A stretch of DNA of 64,000 nt from Arsenophonus sp052174535 (GTDB lineage: Bacteria; Pseudomonadota; Gammaproteobacteria; Enterobacterales; Enterobacteriaceae). Made by a program: the position numbers and the translations under genes. Position 1 is the first letter of the stretch. Each line of letters begins with the position of its first letter. This document shows positions 42,712 through 53,379 of the stretch, piece by piece. The notes below the pieces were generated by a model. The model saw only the letters and a program-made list of their open reading frames with translations, was not told the DNA's origin and searched no databases. The DNA is taken from contig JBQMRQ010000009.1 in the NCBI GenBank assembly GCA_052174535.1, forward strand, positions 39,581 through 103,580. Reading direction: 5' to 3'.

Positions 42712-43068
42712 TTAAGCTAATATGCTCTTTGCTTTCTCAACTAAAGTTGCAAATGTAACTTCATCAAAAATAGCAATATCAGATAAGATTTTACGATCAA
42801 TTTCAATTGAACATTTTCTCAAGCCATTAATAAAATTGCTATAAGATAAACCATTTTGACGAGCAGCAGCATTAATACGTGCTATCCATAATTGACGAAA
42901 TTGACGCTTACGCTGACGACGATCACGATAAGCATATTGACCAGCTTTAATTACTGCTTGGAAAGCAACACGATAAACACGTGAACGGGAACCATCGTAG
43001 CCTTTTGCTTGTTTTAATATTTTTTTGTGACGTTCGCGGGCTATTACACCGCGCTTTACGCGAGCCAT
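42712..43068 (-). CDS. rplT: Ribosomal protein L20
   Basis: 118 residues, same length as E. coli L20, with MARVKRGVIARERHKKILK, the very basic KAGQYAYRDRRQRKRQFRQ block and the C-terminal globular domain. L20 binds 23S rRNA early in 50S assembly and in E. coli represses its own operon by binding the rpmI leader mRNA. Third gene of infC-rpmI-rplT; an AGGAGG-like site (read AGGAGGTATTAT) precedes the ATG. Confidence 0.98.
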   Translation of the reverse strand: MARVKRGVIARERHKKILKQAKGYDGSRSRVYRVAFQAVIKAGQYAYRDRRQRKRQFRQLWIARINAAARQNGLSYSNFINGLRKCSIEIDRKILSDIAIFDEVTFATLVEKAKSILA

Positions 43069-43126
43069 ATAATACCTCCTATCACTTCGAATTAAATTCG
43101 ATAATCTTTAAACTAAAAATTAAAAC

Positions 43127-43324
43127 TTATGCGTATGGTAAACAAGCCACTACTAAACCCAGATCGGCTTTAGAAACCATAGTTTTTTGTCGTAAATGAC
43201 GTTTACGCTTAGTTAATTTTTTAGTCAAAATATGACGAAGGTTAGAATGCTTACGTTTAAAACCACCACTAGCAGTTTTTTTAAAACGCTTTGCTGCACC
43301 CCGTACTGTTTTTATTTTTAGCAT
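43127..43324 (-). CDS. rpmI: Ribosomal protein L35
   Basis: 65 residues as in E. coli; KIKTVRGAAKRFKKTASGGF, HSNLRHILTKK and the C-terminal DLGLVVACLPYA are typical. 50S subunit protein. It lies 86 bases after infC and 58 bases before rplT, the standard order. Clean frame. Confidence 0.97.
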   Translation of the reverse strand: MLKIKTVRGAAKRFKKTASGGFKRKHSNLRHILTKKLTKRKRHLRQKTMVSKADLGLVVACLPYA

Positions 43325-43410
43325 CTTAAATATCCACTGCGCATTCTTAATTACAACTAGCCAAACAAATAGTATTCTATTTGATAAAATACTAATTACT
43401 TATTGCCTAA

Positions 43411-43950
43411 CTATTTCTTTTTCGGTGCAAGCACCATGATCATCTGACGGCCTTCGATCTTATTTGGAAAAGATTCGACGACTGACATCTCATCCAAATC
43501 GTTTTTAATACGATTAAGCATATCAATACCAATTTGTTGGTGCGACATCTCACGACCACGAAATCGTAACGTGATTTTAGCTTTATCGCCATCATCCAGA
43601 AAGCGAATCAGGTTGCGTAGCTTGACCTGATAATCACCTTCATCTGTACCAGGTCGGAATTTAATTTCCTTTACCTGAATAACTTTTTGCTTCTTTTTTT
43701 GTTCTTTTAATGATTTACTCTTCTCATAGAGGAACTTGCCATAATCCATAATACGGCAAACTGGCGGCTCAGCATTTGGACTGATTTCTACTAAATCAAC
43801 ACCAGCTTCTTCAGCTTTTTCAAGACCTTCTTTTATGCTAATAATACCAATCTGCTCGCCATCTAAACCAGTTAAACGAACTTCAGAAGCACGAATCTCC
43901 GTATTAATACGATTCGGGCGTGCTGTTTGAATTCTTTTTCCGCCTTTAAT
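43411..43950 (-). CDS. infC: Translation initiation factor IF-3, AUU start
   Basis: IF-3 binds the 30S subunit and checks start-codon and initiator-tRNA pairing. The first ATG in frame (43749) would cut off the N-terminal domain; translating upstream gives KGGKRIQTARPNRINTEIRAS with the rest of the N domain (TGLDGEQIGI, ISPNAEPPVCRIM) and points to ATT at 43948-43950 as start codon, as in other enterobacteria. That gives 179 residues (E. coli 180). GGAGG and AAGG lie just upstream. The thrS stop is 3 bases before the start. The rare AUU start is the basis of IF-3 autorepression and is kept despite heavy erosion around the cluster. Confidence 0.96.
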   Translation of the reverse strand: MKGGKRIQTARPNRINTEIRASEVRLTGLDGEQIGIISIKEGLEKAEEAGVDLVEISPNAEPPVCRIMDYGKFLYEKSKSLKEQKKKQKVIQVKEIKFRPGTDEGDYQVKLRNLIRFLDDGDKAKITLRFRGREMSHQQIGIDMLNRIKNDLDEMSVVESFPNKIEGRQMIMVLAPKKK

Positions 43951-43953
43951 ACC

Positions 43954-45876
43954 TTATTCCTCCAGTTGATAAATACGACGAGTGCGAATTTCATCAAGCA
44001 CTCTTTCTGCAAATTCTATGATGTCAAATGTTCCTAACTCTTTACCATTACAGGTTCGAACAGATACTTGATTCAAAGCAATTTCTTTATCACCACAAAC
44101 TAACATATAAGGAACATGACGCAAACTATGCTCACGAATTTTAAAGCCTATTTTTTCGTTTCTCAAGTCTGCTTTTGCACGAATACCAAAATTATTAAAA
44201 ATTTTTACTACTTTTTCCACAAAATTAACCTGTACATCTGTGATATTTATCATAACAATTTGTAATGGCGCTAACCAGATTGGAAAGAAACCGGCATACT
44301 GTTCTGTTAAAATCCCAATAAAACGTTCAAGTGATCCTAAAACAGCGCGATGGATCATCACTGGTATCTGACGTTCATTATTTTTATCTACATAAGAAGC
44401 ACCTAAACGACCTGGTAATGAGAAATCGAGCTGTACAGTACCACATTGCCAATCCCTATCCAAACAATCATACAGAGTAAATTCAATTTTAGGTCCATAA
44501 AATGCACCTTCACCAAATTGATAATTGAATTCAATATCTTCTAGTGCCTTAGCAAGGTCGGATTCTGCACGATCCCATTGAGCATCACTACCTATTCGTT
44601 TTTCTGGTCGAGTTGATAACTTAACTTCAATTTTTTCAAAACCAAATGTTGCATAAACATCATAAATCATTTTAATACAACTTTTAACTTCAGATAAGAT
44701 CTGATCTTCAGTACAAAAAATATGCGCATCATCTTGGGTAAAACCACGCTCGCGCATCAAACCATGTAAAGCGCCAGATGGCTCATTACGATGACAACTA
44801 CCAAATTCTGCCATACGCAATGGTAAATCACGATAAGACTTTAAGCCTTGATTAAATATTTGTACATGTCCTGGGCAATTCATTGGTTTTATACAATATT
44901 CTCGGTTTTCTGATGATGTAGTAAACATGTTCTCTTTATAATTTTTCCAGTGGCCCGTTTTTTCCCAAAGAATACGATCCATCATTAATGGACCTTTTAC
45001 TTCTTGGTATTGATATTCATTCAATTTACTACGAATAAAGGTTTCCAATTCACGAAATATTACCCAACCATCATTATGCCAAAACGCCATACCTGGCGCT
45101 TCTTCCTGCATATGATAAAGATCAAGCTGTTTAGCTATCTTACGATGATCTCGTTTAGCCGCTTCTTCTAAACGTAATAAATAAGCAGTTAACTGTTTTT
45201 TATTAGCCCAAGCTGTTCCATAAATCCTTTGTAACATTTTATTATTGCTATTACCACGCCAATATGCACCAACTACTTTTTGTAATTTAAAGTAATGACA
45301 AAAACGGATATTAGGTACATGTGGCCCATTACACATATCAATATATTCTTCATGATAATAAAGTGCAGGATGATCATCTTTATTAATATTTTCATCCAAA
45401 ATTTTAACTTTATAATCCTCACCTCGAGCAACAAACATATCTCTCGCTTCCTTCCAAGTAACTAACTTTTTGATAACATCATAGTTCTTTGCAGCAAGTT
45501 TATGCATGCGCTGTTCAAGTTTTTCTAAATCTTTCTGCGTTAAAGTGTGATCCAGATTAACATCATAATAAAAACCATTTTTAATGATAGGGGCAATCGC
45601 CATTTTAGTCGTTGGCCATAATTGTTTAATCGCATGACCAAGTAAATGGGCACATGAATGACGAATAATTCCTAAACCATCGAAAGCTTTACTAGTAATA
45701 ATAGATAATTGAGAATCATTATTAATTAGATCACTCGCATCAACAAGTTCAGCATTAACACGAGCAGCTATACAGACTTTTGCAAGACCTGAACCAATAT
45801 CATTTGCAATATCCATTACTGAAACAGCGTGGTCATATTGACGTTGACTGCCGTCAGGGAGAGTAATAACTGGCAT
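43954..45876 (-). CDS. thrS: ThrS, threonyl-tRNA synthetase
   Basis: Class II synthetase with editing, 640 residues (E. coli 642). Order: TGS domain (1-61), SAD editing domain with His73 and His77 (HSCAHLLGHA) and the DMCNGPH Cys/His pair, catalytic core with the zinc Cys in MNCPGH, motif 2 FGSCHRNEPSGALHG, DDAHIF and the HRA histidine, then the anticodon-binding domain ending RRIYQLEE. Single clean frame. The upstream region to 46.09 kb is AT-rich; in E. coli thrS is repressed by its own product through tRNA-like mRNA stems, which I cannot confirm here. Confidence 0.97.
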   Translation of the reverse strand: MPVITLPDGSQRQYDHAVSVMDIANDIGSGLAKVCIAARVNAELVDASDLINNDSQLSIITSKAFDGLGIIRHSCAHLLGHAIKQLWPTTKMAIAPIIKNGFYYDVNLDHTLTQKDLEKLEQRMHKLAAKNYDVIKKLVTWKEARDMFVARGEDYKVKILDENINKDDHPALYYHEEYIDMCNGPHVPNIRFCHYFKLQKVVGAYWRGNSNNKMLQRIYGTAWANKKQLTAYLLRLEEAAKRDHRKIAKQLDLYHMQEEAPGMAFWHNDGWVIFRELETFIRSKLNEYQYQEVKGPLMMDRILWEKTGHWKNYKENMFTTSSENREYCIKPMNCPGHVQIFNQGLKSYRDLPLRMAEFGSCHRNEPSGALHGLMRERGFTQDDAHIFCTEDQILSEVKSCIKMIYDVYATFGFEKIEVKLSTRPEKRIGSDAQWDRAESDLAKALEDIEFNYQFGEGAFYGPKIEFTLYDCLDRDWQCGTVQLDFSLPGRLGASYVDKNNERQIPVMIHRAVLGSLERFIGILTEQYAGFFPIWLAPLQIVMINITDVQVNFVEKVVKIFNNFGIRAKADLRNEKIGFKIREHSLRHVPYMLVCGDKEIALNQVSVRTCNGKELGTFDIIEFAERVLDEIRTRRIYQLEE

Positions 45877-46089
45877 TTAAAATCCTTAATTTACAATAAA
45901 TCCATATGCAAGATCACATGTATAGAAATATATTTTCTTAAAAGTGAGTTAAAATAATTTTTATATTACCTTATAAGTGATGTGCCTGATAAAACAATTA
46001 AAATAAAGCAAAAGCAATACGTACTCTTACGTTAATACTTAACTATAACTTCTTATAATATAGTATATTTTTTAAATAATTCAGATTTA

Positions 46090-47105
46090 ACTTTTAACTA
46101 ATCTGAATCTTTCATAACTATAATAAAGTTTTACTATCCAATGTTGATTAGGCTAATTCCTGATTGTATAGCTAAATATATTGATGCAGGATGATCTCAA
46201 TCTTTTGAGCGGAATTGAATAATAGCTTTGAAGCGTATCTTCCCCTCCCGTACTACTTTTAAATTAAATTTCTCAATCATACCATTTATTTGAGAATGCA
46301 TCGCTAAATTAGCTTGGTATTCTATATTAAGTTCTGTATACAAATGGACAAATTCATGTTTTTCGGTAACCGAATGTTTTCACAAATCAAAAAACGGTCT
46401 GTAAATACTCAATGAATATCAATGGGGAATATGCTCAATTAAGATCATGTAAAAAAAGTGAACATTGTTCTCGGTCTTAGTCTTAAAAGGCGAAAAAATT
46501 ATTTAAAACGACATTTTATAATCTTATATATACAAAAAATAATATCATGAAGTTTCGTTTAGCATTTTCTGAAAATATTTCATACCTACGTACAGCTCTA
46601 AGTAATCTTGTTCTTAAACACTTTATAATTTAGCTTCGAGGTGCTTCCTTTGCCTCATTTTACGCAAATTTTCATTCTGTAACTACTAAACAGCGATCTA
46701 GACTAGATCGAGATATAAAGTAAGTTCATGAACTTACAGACGATTGCCAATAGATTGTTGAGAGGAGAGAAAATATTTTTCGCATAAAACGACTATGGTT
46801 TCCTGAATGGGATGGCAGCCATCGTCTACAAACAATAGGAAATATAACTATTGATCTCATCAATATCTTCTTGTTTTTATCCTTTAACAAAAGTAAATTC
46901 AGATATACTACAATACTTAACTAAAGAGATGCAGGATATCTGCTTGCATGAAGAACAGCACTGATTTTAAATGTTGTAGTTGCCTGATTATAGAGTCTCA
47001 TCATCTCATCATAATATATTTTCCCCTCAGCTATATCCCTCCAGTAGCCATATTATCATGAAATCTGACTGGACGAGAGAGGATCTATATAATGAGTTTG
47101 GTGAC
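46090..47105 (-). mobile_element. Dead IS481-family element, copy 2
   Basis: Minus-strand remnant aligned with copy 1 (22785-23800). In broken frames it shows FTDRFLICENIRL (FTDRF of the DDE core), INGMIEKFNLKV (TNGMVERFNGRI, around the catalytic Glu) and LYNQEL-STLDSKT (LYNQQLPQSALGSKTP). Many stops. It lies upstream of thrS. Confidence 0.8.
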
Positions 47106-47864
47106 CAAATACTTAGTAGCCTAATTACCTTAATGCAGTTCTAATTAAGAATTAGATCTTGGATAATAAGAATAAAACACTAAAAACCAGTGATAAAATC
47201 ATTGCTGTCTAGATTTAATCTTTTAATTAATTAACCTAATTAGGTTTATTTAAAAACTAAAGATATTAATCTAAAATAGATAGTTTACTTAAATTTTACT
47301 TAAGTTTAAGCATTTTAATTTTTAATAAAAAATTTTATAATAAAATATTATCAATTTTTTATTAAATTAATAATTACTCTATAATAGTTATTAACTTTAA
47401 ATTGTAAGCATTTTAATTATTTAAAGATAGCTAAGTTCTTGCTGCATTGAAGTGTTTTGTTTAAATATGTTGATAATTCTTTTGCTATCAGGTTATTAAT
47501 TTTATTGATTGTAACATAATTATTTTATTAAAAATTAGTAATTAATACGTCAACAACATTAACATATGTAACAATAGTTGCATATTAAAGTACTTTTTAA
47601 TTACTAATATTAATAAATAATTATCTTAACGAAAATCAATATAAGCGGTTCCTAAATCAATATTGATTACAGGATCTTTAAGTTAACTCATGGTAGAAGT
47701 TGCTATGCTTTATATCGTAATTAATACCGTCACGATCAAGCAGTATAAGGCGACTTATATTAGTCCTATTACATAGGACTTATTCACTGCATTACCTGGA
47801 AATTAGATTCTACTTTAATAAGTGTTCTAATTAAGTTTTTATTGATAACATGAGTTATGCTTAT
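47106..47864. other. AT-rich decayed stretch
   Basis: About 760 bases, extremely AT-rich at 47230-47650. A short minus-strand patch at about 47725-47760 reads LLDRDGINYD, which recalls the HAD-family DRDGT motif, but nothing else supports it. No named feature. Confidence 0.5.
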
Positions 47865-48697
47865 TTCTAGTGTATTGAATTTTGTAAGATGCTGACCTCT
47901 ATTATACTGATTGATTTCGTGGATTATTTCAACAACAGAGATATGATATTCCAAAAAAATTCTACTCTATAAGTATTTTGAAACCAAATATCACTTCTGA
48001 TCAATTGCATATGAACTCATCCATAATCTTACTAGGAAGTTGATAGGCACTACTACTCTTTAAAAATAAGCTAAAATTTATATTGTTCAACATCCGCAAT
48101 GCCGCCATTGTCTACAGATCTCATCCATTATCCGTAATGGTTACTTGCACAGAGACTTTTTGGTTTTTTGAAACCCAATAGCAAAGATATTCCCGGCATG
48201 CAGAACCAATGCTATTGGATGCATAAAATAACCAATCTACTGATTTATCTCTTCCAAAGAAGATATACTAAAAGTTAATGGTAAGCTACAATGCAGATAA
48301 CAAAACCTTTAATACTTTTTTAGCAAAGTTTTCAGCGTATCTTAAAATGATTAAGATGCTGGAGAAAGAGTGAGAATAGCTGTTAGTATTCCTATAATTT
48401 CCGTCAGTGCACTGAGCGTCAATAAAAAGTGATAATTTAATTGAATTAACTTTTACAATAGTGTGAGAGTATAAAGCTGATGCGCGAAGGATGTAGTTCT
48501 AAAAAATAACCCTCTTTCAATGAAAATTTAGCTACTATTTATCTGCTACTGCCAATAAAACTAGAAACTGGCTAATATGATTTGATATGTTCATCATGGT
48601 AATAAACAACGTTTAATTTAAAGATAGAGAATAATTTATGAAGGATCAGAATGTAGAAGGTAGCCTGACTACTGTATAAGTAAATTTATTAATAACT
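47865..48697 (+). mobile_element. Dead IS256-family element, copy 6 (internally deleted)
   Basis: Plus-strand remnant. The 5' end matches the start of copies 7 and 8; it then jumps near 48150 to the second half, where KVFSAYLKMIKMLEKE and SDNLIELTFTIV (NPIESTFATVR) are visible, and ends near 48695. The central part is missing. It is joined directly to an inverted partial copy. Confidence 0.7.
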
Positions 48698-49470
48698 TGG
48701 AAGTTGAACCTAGTTGGTTTCTGACTTTTATAATCATTTTTAATCGCAACCAGCTCTACTCCTCAATTAGGAGTAATATCAATAATGATTATCAGGCAAA
48801 AACGATATGATACCTGATAAACGATCCTTGCCTTCAGCAAGTAAATAAATGTTAACGCATTTCGCTTAAATTAAGTAGTTATCATTTCCTATGCTCTTTA
48901 AGGTATTGTTACTTTAGTCTTCTGATAGTACTAGATAAGAAGTATGCATTTTTCACTAAAAAGCGCCTCAGAAATTCATCGTAAAAATCACCAGTGGATA
49001 TACCTAATAGCTACACCCAACCATGATAGTAACTCTTATCTGTTTTGTATTATTCAGATAAGGTAGTAACAACGATCCATTGAAGCATATTCTGTTGCCA
49101 CTAAGATCTCCTGATCTTAGGCACTTTGAATTCTAACATCACCCGATAGAAAGTTTATATATAGTTAATTGCAGTAAATAACCGTTATTAATAACGGAAT
49201 ACAGACCGTTAACAAGGCACTATTGAGTATGTTGCGAAACATGGATTTGACCACTGCATTAACAGCAGTGCTATCAAGTTGCCTGGTATTATTACGAATA
49301 AGTTCATGCAATGGGTTGAAAATAATATTTCATTTTACACAGATCTCTGTAGGGTAGATTTTATAGCATATCATCTATCTATTGTTAAAATCATTTATCA
49401 AATCAATCTACAGAGGTGGTACATCATTATCTCTAAAACGACATATATCAGAAATAAACATAACTCTACT
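48698..49470 (-). mobile_element. Dead IS256-family element, copy 7 (inverted 5' half)
   Basis: Minus-strand partial copy aligning with 14660-15415 of copy 1, i.e. the 5' half of the transposase gene. Together with copy 6 it makes a head-to-tail-inverted pair, which may come from insertion of one element into another followed by rearrangement. From 49471 to 49661 only AT-rich spacer is seen. Confidence 0.7.
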
Positions 49471-49661
49471 TATTATTTTCTATTTAGTGATCATATTTCT
49501 TATTGATAACTTAATAATTTGTAGTCTACATTCATTAAATAAATACAGTTATAGAGAAATAGTAATTATATTTACATTCCTATATCTTATAATGTCATTA
49601 TTTTGATTTATATAGATCTATTAATAAGGTAGAATAGTTTATATGATTGCGGAGCAGTTTG

Positions 49662-50058
49662 ATGACGATTAAAGATCAATTACTAAAGTATATAGGAATT
49701 ATTCAATGGGAATTACGCTATCCAACGGTACTACGTGGTGAACATGCCGGGTATATTCCTGATTCTACTCAATTAGTTATAATTGCTGATGAGCGCATTG
49801 ATCTAGATAACAATTTTATCAAAGATATTTTGACGAGCAATGATGTTAGACGGTCATCAGGTATGCTCTTTATTAACTAAAGAGATACTTTTGTTACCAA
49901 AAGACCTTCTTTGCTCTTGTTGAATCCTAGGTAAGAAATTACCTATTAATTCTAAAAAATGGGTCATTCATGCTTTACCATTAAAAGAAATTTATTCCAA
50001 TCCTCAGTTAAAACGCGCTTTATGGGCAAAAATATGTCAGCATGAAAATAATTTTTAA
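49662..50058 (+). pseudogene. holD: holD remnant, DNA polymerase III psi subunit
   Basis: Psi bridges the clamp loader and SSB. MTIKDQLLKYIGIIQWELRYPTVLRGE starts at an ATG with GGAG upstream and aligns with RRDWQLQQLGITQWSLRRPGALQGE. QLVIIADE (RLVMVAND) follows. The frame shifts near 49850; QVCSLLTKEILLLPKDLL then aligns with QVLQLTPEKIAMLPQGSH. A TGA at 49921-49923 replaces the Trp of NSW, and the tail SNPQLKRALWAKICQHENNF (NPTARAALWQQICTYEHDF) is well kept to a TAA at 50056. So one frameshift and one nonsense change kill it; it is much less decayed than its neighbours. Confidence 0.88.
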
Positions 50059-50084
50059 TTTTAAACAAACTGATTTAATCTCTA

Positions 50085-51515
50085 CTTTTACTCTTAAAAA
50101 GAGTTATGCATATTTCTGGTATATGTGGTTTTAGAGATAAAAGCGTACCTGCAGACTGATTTGATAAATGATTTCAACAATAGAGAGATGATATGCCATA
50201 AAAGTTTAGCCTACAGGGATCTGTATAAAATAAAATTTTATTCTCAATCCTTTGCATAAACTCATCTATGATGCTATCAGGGAGCTGATATCATCGGTGT
50301 TAATACTTAAACTTTACCTAAAACAATGTCTGCACTAAAATGCTTAATGCTACTTTGTCGATGGACATTAACCCATAATCTGTAACAGTTATTTGCCATA
50401 ACAAACAATATAAACTGCTATTGGCGATGTTGAGATTAAAGTACCTAAGATTAAAAAATAGTAATCGTAGCGGAAACGGAATATGTTTCTAAAACTCCTT
50501 ACTACCACCTTACCTGAAGCGTACAAAACAGCGAAAAGTTGCTCTTATAGCTGCAGCTGTTATGCATCTCCATCAGAGATTTTTATAAATTTCTGAGGTG
50601 ATTTTTATAAAAAAGCGTATACTCTCTTCTGCCAGTACCCATCAGAAGACTGACTAGCAATGATTTAAAGAGCGTAAATAATTGGCGGATGCGTGATTTT
50701 AGAGATACACGCTACATTTATTTCTAAGCTGATGCTATATACCCACACCTGCCAGGAAATCTAATTGTCTTTGCCTACTAGTTATTATTGATATGACTGC
50801 ATGGATATAAGGAAATCATTGGAGTCGAAGATGCTTATAAAGAGTTAAAATAAACTGAGTCGAACTTCTTAATACCCTATAGGAGCGCGTGACTTCACTA
50901 TATCTCCCAGTGTGGGGGTTTGTTTATACCCCATACGGAAAACTATACTATTAATTTTGTAGTATAATGGCAAAAATATTCTTGGACGCGCAGTATCAAT
51001 ATTATTAGATACATAAAATAACTAATGCACTGATTTTACTTCTCAAAGACATAGAGCACCGAAAGTTAAGATGAACTGTCAGGAAGATCTTAGCTAGCAA
51101 AAAGCTGTAATATCGCTGATAAAGCTCTTGATATTTTGTTGGTAACATTTTTAACGAAGTTATATTTCTGCAGCAATCAAGATACTGTAGAAAGATGGAG
51201 AAAAACGACTAGTATTCTATGACTCCCAGTCAGCGCGCTGGGCATCAATAATAATACCGAATCTGATTGAATCAATTTTTGTGATAGTGTGAGGCTATGA
51301 AGGCGATGTTGAAGCATTGTGGTTCGAGAAAAGTAACCTTTTCAATGATACTCAAGCTATTTCTGTCTGCTGAAAAAGCTAGAACTGACTAAGGAGATTT
51401 TAGATGCTGATCATGGTGGTAAACAAAGTTCAATTTTAGGATGAAGAATAGATTTCTGAAACATCAAAGTAGAACCTAGTCTGACCTGTCATACACCGGA
51501 TTTACTAATAACTCT
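50085..51515 (+). mobile_element. Dead IS256-family element, copy 8
   Basis: Nearly full-length plus-strand remnant. RDTRYIYF-ADAIY (VRYVYFWADGIYF), VEDAYKELK (LEDGYRESE), then the C-terminal LIESIFVIV (PIESTFATV) and KLFLSAEKARTD (KLLLAAEKRW) are recognisable with many stops. The end TACACCGGATTTACTAATAA matches the end of the copy at 57.6 kb. Confidence 0.82.
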
Positions 51516-53039
51516 TTCCATATCTGTTATTAAATAGAATTATACTCAATAGCGATTTTATTAGTAGCTAATATATGCTAACTCAATCTCATTTTTATGA
51601 AAATTATTTACTTTTAACATAAAACAATTTAAGTTGCGTATAAATATAACTCTTAAACTCTTAGCTAAGACTTATAAAATTTATATAAAAGATACTTAAA
51701 CTATCATAATACCATTAAATCAACTATTTCTATCATTCTCTCCAAACGGCCACAAATTAATCGCTAATTTTATCAGCACATATTCCAACATTAGGTACCC
51801 CCATAATTAAAAATATTTTTAATATAAGTCATAAGCTTAATGGTAAATAAAGAGAAGTTTTATTTAATGTCATTTGCCTATCTGCTACTAATTATTGATA
51901 ATGTTTTATCTTTACTACTGGCTCCCAGTATAAATGGCCAAAGCATGCCAGTTTAAATATAAAACTTAAACATTATTTAATTGCAAAATAATATGCATTA
52001 AGTGCAATTAATAAACTATTTCAACCTAGAAAGAAATCATTGGATATGCCGTTTTGGCTAAAGCTATTCAAGTGCTAACTAATATTTCTATTAACCGTAA
52101 AGAGTAAATTTTTTAAATAAATAGCGTCTCATAGAGTGAGAAGATTTAGGTCACTATTAAAGTGACTAAAAAGATACTATACAACGAAATAATCACCACT
52201 TTTCAATTTATTATAGAAGAAGAATAACGAGGTCTTCAATTTTTGACATGGATAATTAGCTAAAGAATAATAAAATCTAACTAATCAAAATTTATAATTA
52301 TGCATTAACCAATGTACTTAATAGCAAAAGTTACTTTATTTCTATAAAGCGATAATAAAAAAGGAAATGTATTAAAATCTATTTATAAAGATGTAAAATA
52401 ATGTGATATCCTCAAACTGTCATCACCTTATTCTTACAGTGATTTTCTTACTATTAATTTAATATACCAGTCACAGTAATTTCAGATGGCATCAGCTTAA
52501 CCGCTGATGATAAATATCTTAAAAGTGATATAAACAACAACATAAAGTACCAGTAAGTTAGGTCCATACCATAGAGAGTTGTGAACTTCATATTTTTTCT
52601 AATTAATGCAGTAAAAGATAAATTAACTAATTTACCATGGGCTTTCAGTGCCGTTTTGTGTAATAACCTAACAGGGCAAGATAGACTATAAAACAGTATT
52701 ATAATATCAAAATCTAATGGGGGAGTTAAGCTATCAAAACTAAAAGAGCAGATTAATATTGAAAATATGCATTATTACTTCTAGGATCGTGTTATCCGGT
52801 TAACTTTATGAAATTTTACCAAATAAAAAGTTGCTTGCTATTAGCATAAATATCAGTAATATTCACTATAATTTTTTTATTCTATATAAAGTTATTGAAA
52901 GAAATAAAGAATAAGTATTAAAACTCTCACTAATATCTAGGTAAGCAGTAAAAAGTAGGATAGAAAATTATAGCTTCCATATCAACTTCTTTATAACCTG
53001 CAACAATCTATTACTATTTAAAATCAAATACTTCTTAAT
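51516..53039. other. Decayed stretch, unassigned
   Basis: About 1.5 kb without an intact gene. A plus-strand patch at about 52604-52780 reads NAVKDKLTNLPWAFSAVLCN and continues with two stops into GGVKLSKLKEQINIENMHYY, clearly once coding, but I do not recognise the family. E. coli has hmp beyond glnB; I could not match it. Confidence 0.5.
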
Positions 53040-53372
53040 TCTACTCATCGTTTTGAACATCGATCGCATAATCGATATCATAAAAAAATTTTACCATTAG
53101 CAATTTTTTCCGTTTCTGGTAATCTATATTACCGTTTCAAAATAATTAACTATAATATAGTCTGGAACAACAATTTCAATTGTTTTCTTCTTGTAAAGAA
53201 TTAACCTTATATCTTAAGGCCATAATAAAATTATGTATGACCTTTTTTTGACTTCTAAACCCTTTTACTTCCTTTACTGTCAATTCCCAGTTATACCAAT
53301 ATCTTTTAAAGGTTCTCTTATATTATTTAAATTAAACGGTTTGATAACCTGCATAAGTTTTTATTAAATTAT
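53040..53372 (-). pseudogene. glnB: glnB remnant, nitrogen regulatory protein P-II
   Basis: Starts 7 bases after the nadE stop: KLMQVIKPFNLNNIREPLKDIGITG matches KIDAIIKPFKLDDVREALAEVGITG, then VKEVKGF (VTEVKGFG), then VVPDYIIVNYFETVI (VVPDDIVDTCVDTII) in another frame, and ANGKIFFYD-like residues to the end. The uridylylated tyrosine of the T-loop is not preserved in frame. Several frameshifts. P-II signals glutamine and 2-oxoglutarate status. Confidence 0.85.
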
Positions 53373-53379
53373 CTTAATA

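Noticed and set aside
47725..47760. DRDG-like patch suggesting a HAD phosphatase remnant
   Set aside because: Too short; no other part of the family could be aligned nearby.
49279..49606. Overlapping 75- and 74-codon plus-strand frames
   Set aside because: They run across the end of an IS256-like copy in the antisense direction and have no start context or motif.
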